A stretch of 64,000 nt of DNA from assembly GCF_921293095.1 (NCBI RefSeq), contig NC_060252.1, forward strand, positions 41,726,881 through 41,790,880. The letters run 5' to 3'. A program made the position numbers and the translations under genes. Of this stretch, positions 37,196-48,555 are shown in pieces. The notes beneath the pieces were generated by a model. That model saw only the letters and a program-made list of their open reading frames with translations, ran no database searches and had not been told where the DNA came from. Every line of letters starts with the position of its first letter. The stretch's first letter is position 1. This DNA comes from Ischnura elegans (taxonomy: Eukaryota > Arthropoda > Insecta > Odonata > Coenagrionidae).

Positions 37196-38641
37196 ATCAC
37201 AAAAAGTATCAAGGATGACCTAAAGGTAGCAAGTTATATGCCATTGTTGATGAAATGACTGATGTTAATGGTCGATATGTGTGCAACATATTGGTCGGAA
37301 AATTGACCCCAGATGAGCCCAATAAGCCCTACCTCATAGCATCCAAGGAACTTGAAAGAGTAAATAATGAAACGGTCACTCGCTGCATTGACAAATCTTT
37401 GAGTAAGTGATGATACCTTATTTGGTATGGTGAAATGTTTGCTGAAAAGGCGAGCATATTCAAATTATAACTGAAATTAATTAACGGTATAACTTATGTT
37501 GATGAGTTTTTACCGCATATTTACCTTATTTATCATAATGTACTCACCAATTGTTTACAGCTTCCTTGTTTGGAGATAATAGTGCTAGAGAGAATTTGCT
37601 ACTTCTCCTAACCGATGAAGCAGCGTACATGGTTAAAGCAGCCAAAGTTTTGATGTTTTTCTACCCTAAAATGATTCACATCACTTGCAAAATGCATGCT
37701 CTTCACAGATTTGCGAAGAAATTCACAAAAGATTTCCTACTGCAAATAAGTGAGTCTCCACCATTAAGAAGGTAGGTACCAAAAATTCGGAAAATAAATT
37801 TTCCAATATATTACTGCAGAACTAATATTTAATATTTTCGTTGGTATTTTTGAAAGCACCATCGCACGTGGAAATATTCAAAACATTTTGCTGTGATCTG
37901 CCATTGCCTCCGGATCCAGTCCTCACGAGATTTGGAACATTGCTGGAAGCTTGCTTGTTCAATGCACAACACTTCGAGAAAATTAAGAATGTAAGTAATT
38001 TGTAGTTATGATAGTGACTGATGAATCAATTCCATTATATGAAATAGAATTCCTGCAATTTTGCTCAGTTAAAAAGAACTACAACTGCATGTTCTAAATT
38101 AAAGAGGAAAACTGATTTTAATTTTTTACTTCAGGTTATACAGAATATTGACCCTGAAGACGATGTAGAATGTATAGAAAATGCTTGAGAACTCTTAGAA
38201 GATAGCACACTCCCACTGGAAATGATATGTATTTCAGTATCCATTGGGTTTTTGGTAGAAAAAATCAAATATCTTGAATCTTCCATCCTGAGCCTCAGTG
38301 ATTCGGTGTCAACAATAATGGATGTGAAGAAGAAACTTGAATGTGTAAAGGGCGAACAAGCCATAAGTGTTTATGGCAAATTGTGCGATGTTTTGGATAA
38401 AAACGAAGGCTTCAAGTTAATGACTGATGTAGCTCAGATTCTCAACGGAGAGGTCAAGGGGCAGATATCTAATGTTTTACAAAAAGTCACCTTAGGTGAA
38501 GTGGCTACGCTGCGATATGCTCCTACATGTGAAGTTGAGCGATCGTTTTCGACCTATATGTAAACTTATTTTGACCGAATGTCGCACAACATTTACCATG
38601 GAAAACATATAAAAATACCTTACCTGTCACTACATAATTAA
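37196..38641 (+). pseudogene. hAT-superfamily transposase relic, split by introns and broken by stops
   Basis: Four blocks read in frame as a hAT-like transposase: 37196-37402 (LYAIVDEMTDVNGRYVCNIL), 37561-37749 (LLLLLTDEAAYMVKAAKVL, then FYPKMIHITCKMHALHRFA), 37857-37990 (VEIFKTFCCDLPLPPDPVL, TRFGTLLEACLF) and 38135-38641, ending RYAPTCEVERSFSTYM plus a hAT-dimerisation-like tail. VDEMTD, LTDEAAYM and EVERSFS are typical landmarks of the family. GTAAGT/GTGAGT donors and AG acceptors bound the blocks and keep phase, so introns are probable. The junction at 37749/37857 is the least sure; conserved residues may be missing there. Stops lie at 37216-37218 (TGA), 38186-38188 (TGA) and 38561-38563 (TAA). 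No frameshift is seen. It could be a decayed transposon or a dead host-domesticated copy. No N-terminal zinc finger was found. Confidence 0.88.
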
Positions 38642-39095
38642 ATAATTTTTTGGCAATAAAACTCAAAGTGAATGAAAATACGTTTTTTTTCCTTTATTTT
38701 ATATCATGCAATTAATAAATAAAATCTGTTATCCATAACCTGTAATTTGACTTTAACTTCCCTATTTCAAAATAAAGATAGATATTGATCCGCTAAAAAA
38801 ATTACAGGGGTCAACTATATTCTTAAACAATTGCTGATCATCAAAGAAAATGTAATTCAGAATTTTAAAAAATATTTTGTAAATTATGGTGATCTTTTGT
38901 TTTAAAAGTCCATAAAATAACACGTAAACCCACGAATCCGCATCTCTACCCTCTTTTCTCCATCAATTCAGTTAAATTTAGCCACTTTCTCATGGAAATA
39001 ACAAGGACTTGTAAAGAGACTTTTTTTAAAAATTTTGACGACTTTTTAGGCGACTTTTTTTGAAAAATTGGAGACTTTTTTTCCGCACTCTAGTA
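38642..39095. other. Unannotated AT-rich interval between two transposase relics
   Basis: Nothing recognised. 'tgacgactttttaggcgactttttttg' near 39035 is a small internal duplication. Confidence 0.5.
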
Positions 39096-39390
39096 ATGAC
39101 TCCCCAGAAACTCCAGGAGCTTGGCTGGGAAGTTTTAATGCATCCAATGTATTGTCCAGACCTTGCGATTATCATCATTTTCTTGCATTGCAAAACTTCC
39201 TGAGTAATAAAAAATTGGAATCTAGAGGAGATAGTGAAAATCGGTTACTAGGTTTTTTTGTCAAAAACACCAGGACTACTATGATTGAGGCATTATGAAG
39301 CAGCCATTAAAATGGCAACAAATTATTGAACAACACTGTTCATATTTGACCCAAAGTGGACAATCCAAAGCATGTTTAATAAAGTCCTGA
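39096..39390 (+). pseudogene. mariner transposase C-terminal relic
   Basis: Three frames together give the end of a mariner transposase. From 39097 the text is QELGWEVLMHPMYCPDLA, corresponding to the mariner GWEVLPHPPYSPDLAPSDYHLF region. The frame then shifts and continues as DYHHFLALQNFLSNKKLES to about 39297. A further shift at 39295 gives MKQPLKWQQIIEQHCSYLT, the usual KLPxRWQKVIExNGxY ending. The D of the DYHxF block, third aspartate of the DD34D triad, is still present, but the PS before it is lost. The rest of the enzyme and any terminal repeats were not found. It is a truncated, twice-frameshifted fossil. Confidence 0.85.
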
Positions 39391-41331
39391 ACAATAATAT
39401 TACAAAAGGGGATCCTCAAGTCTGCCTCTAAATGTGTTGTCACACACAACTCAATTTAAGGGTTCACAAATGTTGCCACTAGCATCACTGATGGACAAAG
39501 TGATCCGAGTTTCACAGGGAAATAAGGTAAAATGTGAAGTATCAACCGAAATTTATATTCATGATGTGGTTTACCAAATTCTTAATTTTCCAATGTTATT
39601 ACTCGCAATGATTAATATTTTACTGCAAAATATTGGAAAAAAAGTGGATCGCATTGCACTCATCATTGCCAAGGTGAACATTTTTGAAGATCAAATAAAA
39701 TGCAATCGACATGGCAACAGAAATCAGCCTTCCATGGAATGGAATTGGGCCTCCTGCATGCAGTGCCCTCGATCCTGAAGTTCATGCAAAAATAATGGAT
39801 TTCTTTTTCCCCAAGTCATTATTATGGAGTACCAGGAGAAAAAGAAAAATGGTGAGTATGAATGGTCATAAATAGTGAAAATGGCTTTTAATGAAAAATA
39901 TTCAGGAAGGTTGGAAAACTCAGAATTGAAAAATGGTAGGCTATATTTTGAGCCAATAGGGAGAAATTTTATTTTTTATTAAAATATTAATAAAGGCAGA
40001 AAAGGACAAAAAATTGACATAATGAAAGATATAAGAATCATAGAAAATTGATTTTGATTAAAAATTGTAAGGAAGGAAAAACTTTTCACAGAAATTGGAA
40101 AGTTGAAACACAGAAAAATATTTGGGAGGATTTAATAATTGAATTTTTGTAAAAAAAATTTAGAGATTCAAACATTATGGAGGGGTAAAATATCAACCTG
40201 TATTTGACCTTAGGGAGCACTTGGGGTCACTTAGGCATAAAAAATGAGTTGAATGTAAAATGACCTGGAGGATAAAATAGGTACCTACTCAGGAATGGAA
40301 AAATAAAAGGGTAGAAGGCCTTTGCCAAGTTGAAAAAGAATATTGAGAAATGATTTAAAATTACTCCAAAAGTTTTAGATCGATTAAAAAATCGTGAGAT
40401 GGCTAAATGTTTTTTACAAGGTGGGAAACAATTTGTAGTGTTTCTGGTGTAGTTCGTTATTTCAAATGTGTTTTATGTTAACATAACGATTAATCATTTA
40501 AAATGGAGGCTGAAATAGGCTGCGGTGTATTTTGAAACAATTTTAAAATGTATAATTCAAAGCTCCTTCAAGAGTTAGACACATTTGAAACTTATGTTAA
40601 CATCATTTTGAAATAATGAAAAAGTTTTACAAGTTGGAACAGAGAGAGCTGGTATATTTTCGAAATAATTTTTAAATTATTTCAAATTTTTCTTACAAGA
40701 TATGTTAAAATATTTTTTCCATAATCTTTTGCTGCTTATGGGTTACCTTCATCCAGGAACAGTTAATCATGTTTGGCTTGTGGAAGCTCATGAGATGATG
40801 GCAAGAGAATCTTCCATCCCAAATCCTTCCAAACCTGTTCACACAGAAAGGACATTGTTGTAGTGCAGTGCACTGTAGTGGCTCATTCCTTTAATTTTTC
40901 AAAACATCCAAACCCTCCCAAGGCTGAAGGGAGAAGAGAAGCAATGGTTTCTGCATCAAATCCAGCCGGCACGGATGGGAATACTCGGATAACATCATTG
41001 CCTACCTTTGACTATTTTCGCCATCATCATAAGCAACAGTCATCAACCAAAGATTGGTTTGAAACAGCACTCAATTCTCCTACCTATGTATGTACTAATC
41101 TTTTGATCCTTTACAATTTTTCTACTATACTTCCTTCATCACCAGTTATCGATCTCATTCAAGGTCAGTTGTTCTTCCCTTCCACTTATTCTGCAATGAT
41201 AATATGCATATTTTATCTAATATATTTCTAACCTCCCTATACCTGATGATTTTCACCACAGTAAAAACAAAATTCATTAAATACTTCATCTAAGCAACAT
41301 GCCCTTCATATTCAGCTATTAGGGGAGTTCA
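39391..41331. other. Unannotated interval
   Basis: Frames at 39434-39778 and 40863-41231 are open for 114 and 122 codons but show no recognisable motif. The first is followed by a possible exon end (an ATG|GTGAGT-like context near 39850). The 39.9-40.7 kb part is AT-rich and similar in style to 34.4-36.9 kb. Confidence 0.35.
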
Positions 41332-41403
41332 ACAAGTAATGCAGCAATTTTTTTTCTGAAACAGGGGTACTTTTATTCAGCGTTCAAATACACCTTGTTG
41401 TGT

Positions 41404-41455
41404 GTACGCTTTAAAATTGTTTAGGCGCGTCAACCTAAACAATTTTAAAGCGTAC
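41404..41455. repeat. Perfect 22-bp inverted repeat with 8-base loop
   Basis: Arms 41404-41425 (starting GTACGCTTTAAAATTG) and 41434-41455 are exactly complementary around CGCGTCAA. The right arm belongs to the 222-bp duplicated MITE segment; the left arm is found only at this copy. It therefore looks like an inverted copy of the segment edge made when the duplicate formed. Confidence 0.9.
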
Positions 41456-41641
41456 AATACGTATTCATTAGTATGCTTTCAGTTGTTGTTCGTTATTTAT
41501 TATGAATTGATGCATTATAACGTTTGATTGGGTAAAGTTATATTCTAAACATTAGCTTTTTAACCATGATTAAACCAAAGGCATTACGCCTTAATAGGCA
41601 CATACATATTTCCAAATCGGCATTCCTAGGAATTTGAATAC
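41420..41641. repeat. 222-bp direct repeat, copy 1 (MITE fragment without ends)
   Basis: Identical at every base I compared to 42139-42360 (offset 719), starting TTTAGGCGCGTCAACC and ending GGAATTTGAATAC. This copy lacks both piggyBac-like ends and stops two bases before the stop codon of the mariner C-terminal relic. Confidence 0.95.
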
Positions 41642-41642
41642 A

Positions 41643-41949
41643 CTATTTTTCAAAGTAATCTCCATCCAATACTATGCTTTGATGCCATCTTGAAAGAAGG
41701 GCCTGTATGCTTGCATGGTATAATTTTACCGGTCGATGTCAGAGCCAACGTCATACTGTATCAATTTTTTTCTCGTAGCAGCAATGATGTAAAATACATT
41801 GCCCAACAACTTACCGTGCTATTATCCACAACCAGATCACTGTAGACTTGCTGCAAGTGCCTACGAATATCTGAGTTACCTTGGTTTTCCACCAAAAGAA
41901 ACTCAATCACTGCTCCTTGTTTGGGACACACCTCCATTGCAGATACCAT
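41643..41949 (-). pseudogene. mariner transposase: N-terminal HTH joined to the last codons, core deleted
   Basis: Reading leftwards from 41949 gives MVSAMEVCPKQGAVIEFLLV, then a short stretch, then DIRRHLQQVYSDLVVDNSTV and SCW near 41800. This is the paired-like helix-turn-helix pattern (IEFLxxEgxxxxxIxRRLxxVYgDxxVDxSTVxRW) of mariner transposases, which recognises the element's ends. The frame stops at 41761-41763. Further left another frame gives QALLSRWHQSIVLDGDYFEK and TAG at 41643-41645, the usual mariner C-terminus. About 250 codons holding the three catalytic aspartates are absent. It may still resemble a DNA-binding peptide, but no function is implied. Confidence 0.82.
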
Positions 41950-42061
41950 TTTAACAGCTCCATATAGCCCAGTCATCCATTGTAACTCAATGCAACTGTA
42001 CAAGATAAAGCAGGAATGTTTGAGAAGGTTCCACAAGCAAAGCAAAGTTTTTTCAACTTAA

Positions 42062-42376
42062 CACGTTGCGTACGGATGGCGAGAATTCTCGTCATATTTT
42101 TCCCGAACGTTCCGGACAGATGACGAAGATTCTCGTCATTTAGGCGCGTCAACCTAAACAATTTTAAAGCGTACAATACGTATTCATTAGTATGCTTTCA
42201 GTTGTTGTTCGTTATTTATTATGAATTGATGCATTATAACGTTTGATTGGGTAAAGTTATATTCTAAACATTAGCTTTTTAACCATGATTAAACCAAAGG
42301 CATTACGCCTTAATAGGCACATACATATTTCCAAATCGGCATTCCTAGGAATTTGAATACCCCGGTACACAACGTG
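42062..42376. mobile_element. piggyBac-like MITE, 315 bp, flanked by TTAA
   Basis: TTAA occurs on both sides (42058-42061 and 42377-42380), the target site of piggyBac transposases. The ends are inverted: left CACGTTGCGTACGG, inverted right CACGTTGTGTACCGGG. Inside the left end GACGAGAATTCTCGTC is palindromic, and the GAAGATTCTCGTCAT repeat follows about 35 bases later. There is no transposase. It is inserted in the 5' leader of the mariner at 41332-42425, so it is younger than that element. Confidence 0.85.
42139..42360. repeat. 222-bp direct repeat, copy 2 (within intact MITE)
   Basis: This is the probable parent copy, since here the segment is embedded between both TTAA-flanked ends of the MITE. 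Its partner is 41420-41641. Confidence 0.95.
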
Positions 42377-42425
42377 TTAAATTGGTGGTGAAAAAAAATG
42401 TGTTGCATTACTTATTGAACTCTCC

Positions 42426-44042
42426 ATGTGGCAGCTAATTTGAAAGAATAAAATGGAGTATTAGAATAAATAGTAATTTTTTTATTGTTAAATCTCATAA
42501 ACCAGCCAACTTCACCATCAAATAAACAATATATGCAACAATATTGATGCCATGAGGGAGGAAACACTCATGTGGCAGTGAAGGTATAACAATAAATAAT
42601 AGGACAATGAGGGTTTTCATTCGTTGATACCAATGCACTGACACTTGGATGTCCGTTATTTTTCCTCTACCTCGAGATTGAAGGCACCATGCTCACATTC
42701 CACTTGGATCACACATACGCACTCACAGAATCTCTTCCAACACTGTTTTTTACAAACATGTGCCCTTGTCACACAAAGAGTTTGCTTAGAAAAACATTCA
42801 TGGGACAACACACACGATTGAAGTTTTCATGACTATAAACATTATTTCACTGAGTTGATGCCTCAGATTATTCGTGATATCCAGGCGTAGGTATTAAAGA
42901 AATGTCTATCATAAAGTTTATCATCTTGAAGAATTACAGGCTTATTAGAAAGGAACAATACATGCATATCTTCTATTTTGTTTTAAATTTCTGATCTATC
43001 TTGTGGTGTAAACTAAAAGAAAAATTGGACACCCTTAAGGTATTAATGCTTGATGTGCAGGGTAACAGTAAATACTGGCTCTGGGACGGACTCTGAGACT
43101 ATTGTGGCAGTTACTGTCTATCTTTGAAAAGAAACACAATCAACCACTTCCAGTACTCATCTTCTGATTACTTTCTGCATTCAGCTTCGCATCAATATCT
43201 GGTCCCTTTTTGCCTTTACTACCTATTAGATATTTCTTTTTCATTTCATGTCTTTCTTGACCATGTACCCATTATTTTAATAATATTTCGCAGTTGCACA
43301 GTGAGGAAAAAGACCGCAAAAGCTGCAAAAATTAAATTTATTGCATATTTTAATAGTTAAGTGTGCTGGATTCATGAGAGTAATAATTAATGAACCCATA
43401 TTCACAATATGTAAGCATCTTGACATGCTGCCGAGCTGGCAGTCAACATTGAAAGTTACTGGCATTTGAGAGAATACACTCATTAACGGAGCTTGGTTTT
43501 TGCTCTAACTTTGAAGGAGTACAAATTTATGTGATTTTTGCCTATTTTCATTTTTTAAGAATTTTTCAGTTTTAAAGGATAAAAATACCTAATACATAAC
43601 ACTGGGTACAAAAATGTATATAAATTAAATATTTTTATCCTTTTCACTGAATAAGTACTTTGAAAATGAAAATTGGCCAACTTCAATCGAATTTACAGTC
43701 TTTCAGTGTTACTTTATGACTACTTTTTGAGGTCGTTTTTCCCCACTCCAAACTGGCATGACATTTTCATGGATTTTCCAAAAACCTTCTTTAACCTTCA
43801 TCATTTTTTTTCATCAACCTATCACCCTGGTCAATACAGCCACACCAGCATTATTTACCATCCCTCGGCCAGAATAACAAATTCTTGGATACAAAATGAT
43901 CAGGTTCACAAAAATTTACCATTCTCTTGTTTCTATGTGTGCAGGAAATGATTGCTTGATGTACCTATACATGTGTTCAATCACAGAGTATTAATGCCAG
44001 AAAATTGATTCTAAACATTGAACTGGCATAATTTATGCATGC
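42426..44042. other. Unannotated AT-rich interval
   Basis: No gene, transposon end or RNA recognised; only short chance frames. Confidence 0.5.
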
Positions 44043-44050
44043 CATTGACC

Positions 44051-44440
44051 ATAGGCAGATTTAGGGGGGGCATGGGAGCATGTATTTTAGTTGTTACGGA
44101 GCCTCAATCATTTAATTTAATATTAATAAATCTTATATGGAAATAAAGAGAATATTTTCTACAGTAATTGTTGTATTTTTTTAATCTAAAATATGAGAAG
44201 ACCTGTTAGATCCTTGTGCACCCCCAGATGTTTAAAAAATAGACAAGATTTTTAATATGGTCATCATTGTGTTGGTTTTATTTTGGTAGCTACGGAGCGT
44301 CAATCATTTAATTTAATAATAATAATAACTTTCATATAGAAATAAAGTAATTGTTGTCTTTTTTTAAATCTCAAATATGAGAAGACCTCTCAGTCCCTAG
44401 TTCTTCCCCTTCCCCCAGAAAAAATGCCTGGATCTGCCCC
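44051..44440. mobile_element. hAT-type MITE with 8-bp target duplication and internal duplication
   Basis: Exact direct repeats CATTGACC flank the element (44043-44050 and 44441-44448). The ends share an inverted GGCAGATnnAGG motif (left ATAGGCAGATTTAGGG, inverted right GGGGCAGATCCAGG) followed by G-rich runs. The interior holds two diverged tandem copies, about 44087-44227 and 44282-44419, each with 'acggagc(c/g)tcaatcattt' and 'aaatatgagaagacct' and each ending in a C-rich run like the right end. So the element seems to have duplicated one half, or two copies have fused. There is no transposase. Confidence 0.82.
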
Positions 44441-44448
44441 CATTGACC

Positions 44449-47400
44449 CACATTTTATCCAGCACTTCACTATTATTTGTTGAAATTGTCTCTTAGTAAT
44501 ATTTAGTTAAAAGACAAGTAGAAAGTTATCAATTTTTTAACAAGTTAACATATTAAATTTGGTATCTTGGAAAACATCAAACTGACAATCCACAGAAATA
44601 TTGTGAAATACCCGGGATATGCTGTCTCACCCATGGACTTGGGATATCCCTGAGATGTCCTAATGTTGTTTTTCTCAATGTTCCAGCCTATGAAATTTTT
44701 ATCCTAGAAAAGATAAGCATCAGCAATGATGGAAAATTTCAAATCATCGTTGGAGTAGAAAATGATCCTATTTGATTAATCAGATACTTACTATTAAGCT
44801 TTAAACAAAATATTAAATTGGTCCATGAACCAAATTAATGGAAAAATTGAAAATTAATCAGACTATGATGTGAAATTTTGTGCATGCCATAGATAATACC
44901 AAAATCCTATGCTTTCCCAGTGTATTTTAACAGTTCTCAAAATCCTGTATCACTTGAGCTGGCTAGGTTGTAGGAGATGAAGATCATTTTTATCATAACT
45001 AACATGACTGTAGTTTGAACCAATGTAACCTATAGTGATCTATGCTTTGGGGACAATGATGCTAATTTTGGTGAAGCTGGTGGCTATTCACCACAAAGTA
45101 TATGATGTCAAAGTTAGGGGATAATCCCCTGGTTGACCTATAGCACGAAGTGTAGCCATTGGACTCATCATATTAAATGTTAGTCATGCATCAGCAACCT
45201 CAGGCACAAAAACAAGGGGGGCCTTTTGGGGCTTCAGCCCCCAGAAATGAACCTAAGAAGGAAAAGTTATCCCAAATAGCAGAGATAAATCATCTCCAAT
45301 TAGGGAACCATACATGTTTATTAGTATGTTTTTATTTTAACTTAAATCAGATCCATAGTACCTATATGCACATCAGATTGTACAATGGTTGGTGATTATT
45401 TCTTTCTCAAGGACAAAACCAACGTTTAGAAACAATAATTTCTGGCATTCATTGCTCCAAACCATTCACACAGGAGGAAGTTATGTGAATTAAATTTGCA
45501 TATACAAACCTATAATAGGAATGTGTAAAATGCATGAGATGTAGTAATGGAACTTCGATATCTCAAAACATGCAAGTAATAAGGCCTCAGGTATGTGTGT
45601 TTTGTTAACATGAATGCAAGTTTTAACATGATATTTACATTTGATTATCAATCCTACATCACCCTTTCCGAAGTCATGTACAAATTTGTGGAAATTTCAA
45701 CTGCAATATCTACATTACACTTAGAACTGTTTGTAATGTTTATGCAAGAAAGTACATATGTATTCTTCTTAGTAAATTCTATAGATAGATAAAGATTGGA
45801 TTAAAGATTTTTTCAGAGAACCCAGGTTTCATTCCAAGGTTTTCCATATTTTATCTAATCTAATTCATGACTTATGCCAATTTTTCTTTACGTGCAAGGA
45901 AATCAAATTTATTGTTGAATTTATCTTCAATAAGTCATGATTCCACATGGCTTTAGGGTTTCCCACTCTACCTTGTATTATTAGGCTGAAAGAAGCAAAA
46001 ATGTGATTCCAACCAGCAGATATTTTATTTTGTGACAAAGGTATATTTTTCTTCTGTTTTTCCATATTAAGGGCCACATGTGCCATTTCTGAACAAAGCC
46101 ATGAGGATGAAGGTTGAAATTCAGCTCAGCCTGTCTAAAAAGTATATGCTTTCATGATCGAGGAGTAATAAACAATTAGGTACGTGAAAAAGCAAAATAA
46201 TAAAATATTTACAGTTCATATGTATCATGTCAGATTTTCCTGACATTCAATAGCTAAGGAATGCAGCCTTGCTAAAATTAAGAATTGACTCTATTATAGC
46301 TCTGAAATTTTGACAGTTATGCTAGTCAATAGGAACTACATATTGGCTTTAAATTAACCAACTGACATCAGGCCAAAGGAAAAGTACCTCTCATCTATTA
46401 CTTGATTGATGATCGCTCTTTGTCTAAAAGTGTATGAAAAATCAGAAAGGTGGTTAAAAAAGACCAGGGTTGTAATGCAAATAAAATACTTACGTATGTA
46501 AATACATAAAAAGAATGAATGATGAGTACAATAGAAATAGGGATTGAATTATCTACATGACATAATGAATGCAATGTACAATGGGAGGCTGCACTGCATA
46601 TTTGGTATCGTAGCATAACTACTATTGAGTTGTTATTTCAATGAGGTAAAATTCTGTCATTGATGAAAGCTGATCAGAATTGATAGTGCAACACAAGTAA
46701 AAAATCTTTGTAGTTTTCAGTGTAACCAAGAATATAAACAGCAAATGTACCCTTCATTTGGTAGCAAAGCTTAATGCTCAAGTCCAGTCATTGCATGTGT
46801 TGAGGTTGACCCAATTCCTAGTTCCTGCCATTTATTAAATTTAAATTTCATAGGTTCAATGGCAATCTAACCAGCAAGGACAATGAAGAAGAATAATGGG
46901 CATCCACCCTCTTAAAGATATGACATTTAATGCAATGGGGATTTTAAATTTGCATTGGATACCATATTTTTCAAGAGGGAACATATCAATGGAATCTAAG
47001 GAGGTTGTAAATATCTGGGGGCACTGTTTCCGAATTTTTACCATGGTCAAAGTTCCACCATCTTGGTTTGACAATTTTTAGACTTAGTCTCCAACTGATA
47101 ATCTGAGGTGGCTATAAGAATTGTTCTGAAAATGTTAATCTACATTTCCTAAGTTAAAAATGCTACCATAATCATTAGTATTTTGCTGGAAACTGTCATA
47201 GGATTTTTCCCATCATTCGTGATGCTTCTATTAATGCACATGCCACTTTATTACTGGTGGAGATATCCTTGAAAATATACTTTATTACTATAATTGTTAG
47301 ATTTCTGTTGGCTGTAATAAAATTAAATACCAATACCAGTGCAGGTAAGTGACTATGTAGTTTACTCTCATAAAATTTTATTTTTAGCTGAGCTGGTTGT

Positions 47401-48553
47401 AGAACGTAACCGTAGTGATTGATAATATTTTTTCCCTGGGAAAAGATGTTTGTGTCATAACTTCGCAAGGCCTATCAATGAAGTAAGAAAAAAAGGTTTA
47501 CATTGTGTGTTCCATAGTTTATTTTAATGTATCAACGAATTATGACCAAAATTTTCATCAAATAGTAATTAGTAGTAGTAGCATTGATCCTTATGAGATT
47601 GTCAATGTTTTGGTCAAAGTGAGCGTGGCTTGTCCCACCCAAGACCCACCCCCATTCCAGCCACACTTGGCTCCACGCTCAAAAACAGAGGTGCCCCCTC
47701 TAGATATTAACAACCTCCTTGATGGAATCCAATAGCAGCTGCTATACCTAGGTATCCCTCACTTCATAACAGTTTTTGCTTTAACATGACAGAGTCACAA
47801 AGATTGATTAGTTTAAGCAAACTTCTTCCTTTACGTCACCAACAGAATAAGTCATTGCTCTCATTCTACAAGGAATAAGCAAAAAAAGAAAATATTATAT
47901 TGTTTACTTCAATGTAATTATAAATTTATAGATAATAACAATTTTTTATTCTTCGTCAAAACTTTCACGGGTACTTTTCATGTCAGTTAAAAAACTTATT
48001 AGGCTATGTTGCCATGTCAATTTTCAGGTAACCCCTACCAATATTGGCCACTTTTTAAAGGAAATCTGAGATTCTCTTGAAAAAGTGACAAGTGATTCTG
48101 AGATTTCTTGATTCTTGATTCTGAGAGGGAAAGGGAGAAAAATCATCAAATCAGGAAACATTGGGGCCACCCAAAAATTAAATACATATCCCAAAAAGTT
48201 TTTCAACTAAAATAATCGTTTGGATAGATTAATTACCAAGCCATATCAGCACTACGAAGTGCAATTTTTAGATGATGTCTTCTGTCATATGTAATCTAAT
48301 AAGTGATGATGAATTGATCATGGATGAATTGGAAATGATAAAGAAGCCCCAGAAAAGTCGGCCCAATGAAGCTCAACGTGTAAAGTATACCACATGCAAT
48401 ACACCTTTAGCTTAACACAAAATTTGCTCAACACTACAATTTTTAGGAGCATTCCTCTAGTGTCAAGAGGAGGAAAACCAATATATTCTATGCACATATC
48501 ATCACTTATGCGTCATGGGAAAGGATACTTTGAGTACCACACCAAAAACATAC
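44449..48553. other. Unannotated interval, possibly 3' of the TRP-gamma gene
   Basis: AT-rich, low in CpG and without recognisable repeats or proteins. The short frames seen here (up to about 90 codons) resemble no known protein. It lies downstream of the minus-strand TRP-gamma terminal exon, and no other gene is seen. Confidence 0.45.
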
Positions 48554-48555
48554 TA

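Larger units (their letters stand above)
41332..42425 (-). mobile_element. mariner element lacking its catalytic core, invaded by a piggyBac-like MITE
   Basis: The ends are inverted repeats: left GGGGAGTTCAACAAGTAATG (preceded by TA), inverted right GGAGAGTTCAATAAGTAATG, both followed by an ATTTTTTTT run. On the minus strand the 5' part of a mariner transposase (helix-turn-helix) lies at 41949-41790 and the last 20 codons at 41705-41643. The DD34D region between them is deleted. A 315-bp piggyBac-like MITE sits at 42062-42376 in the 5' leader, and 222 bp of that MITE is repeated at 41420-41641, just past the transposase stop. The right TA is changed to AT. Confidence 0.88.

Noticed and set aside
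39434-39860. 114-codon plus-strand frame followed by a GTGAGT-like donor
   Set aside because: No recognisable motif and no matching upstream acceptor or downstream exon; surrounded by transposase relics.
40863-41231. 122-codon plus-strand frame
   Set aside because: No domain, signal or homology that I recognise; composition similar to flanking DNA at its end.
41973-42176. 67-codon minus-strand frame
   Set aside because: Crosses the boundary between the mariner and the inserted MITE.
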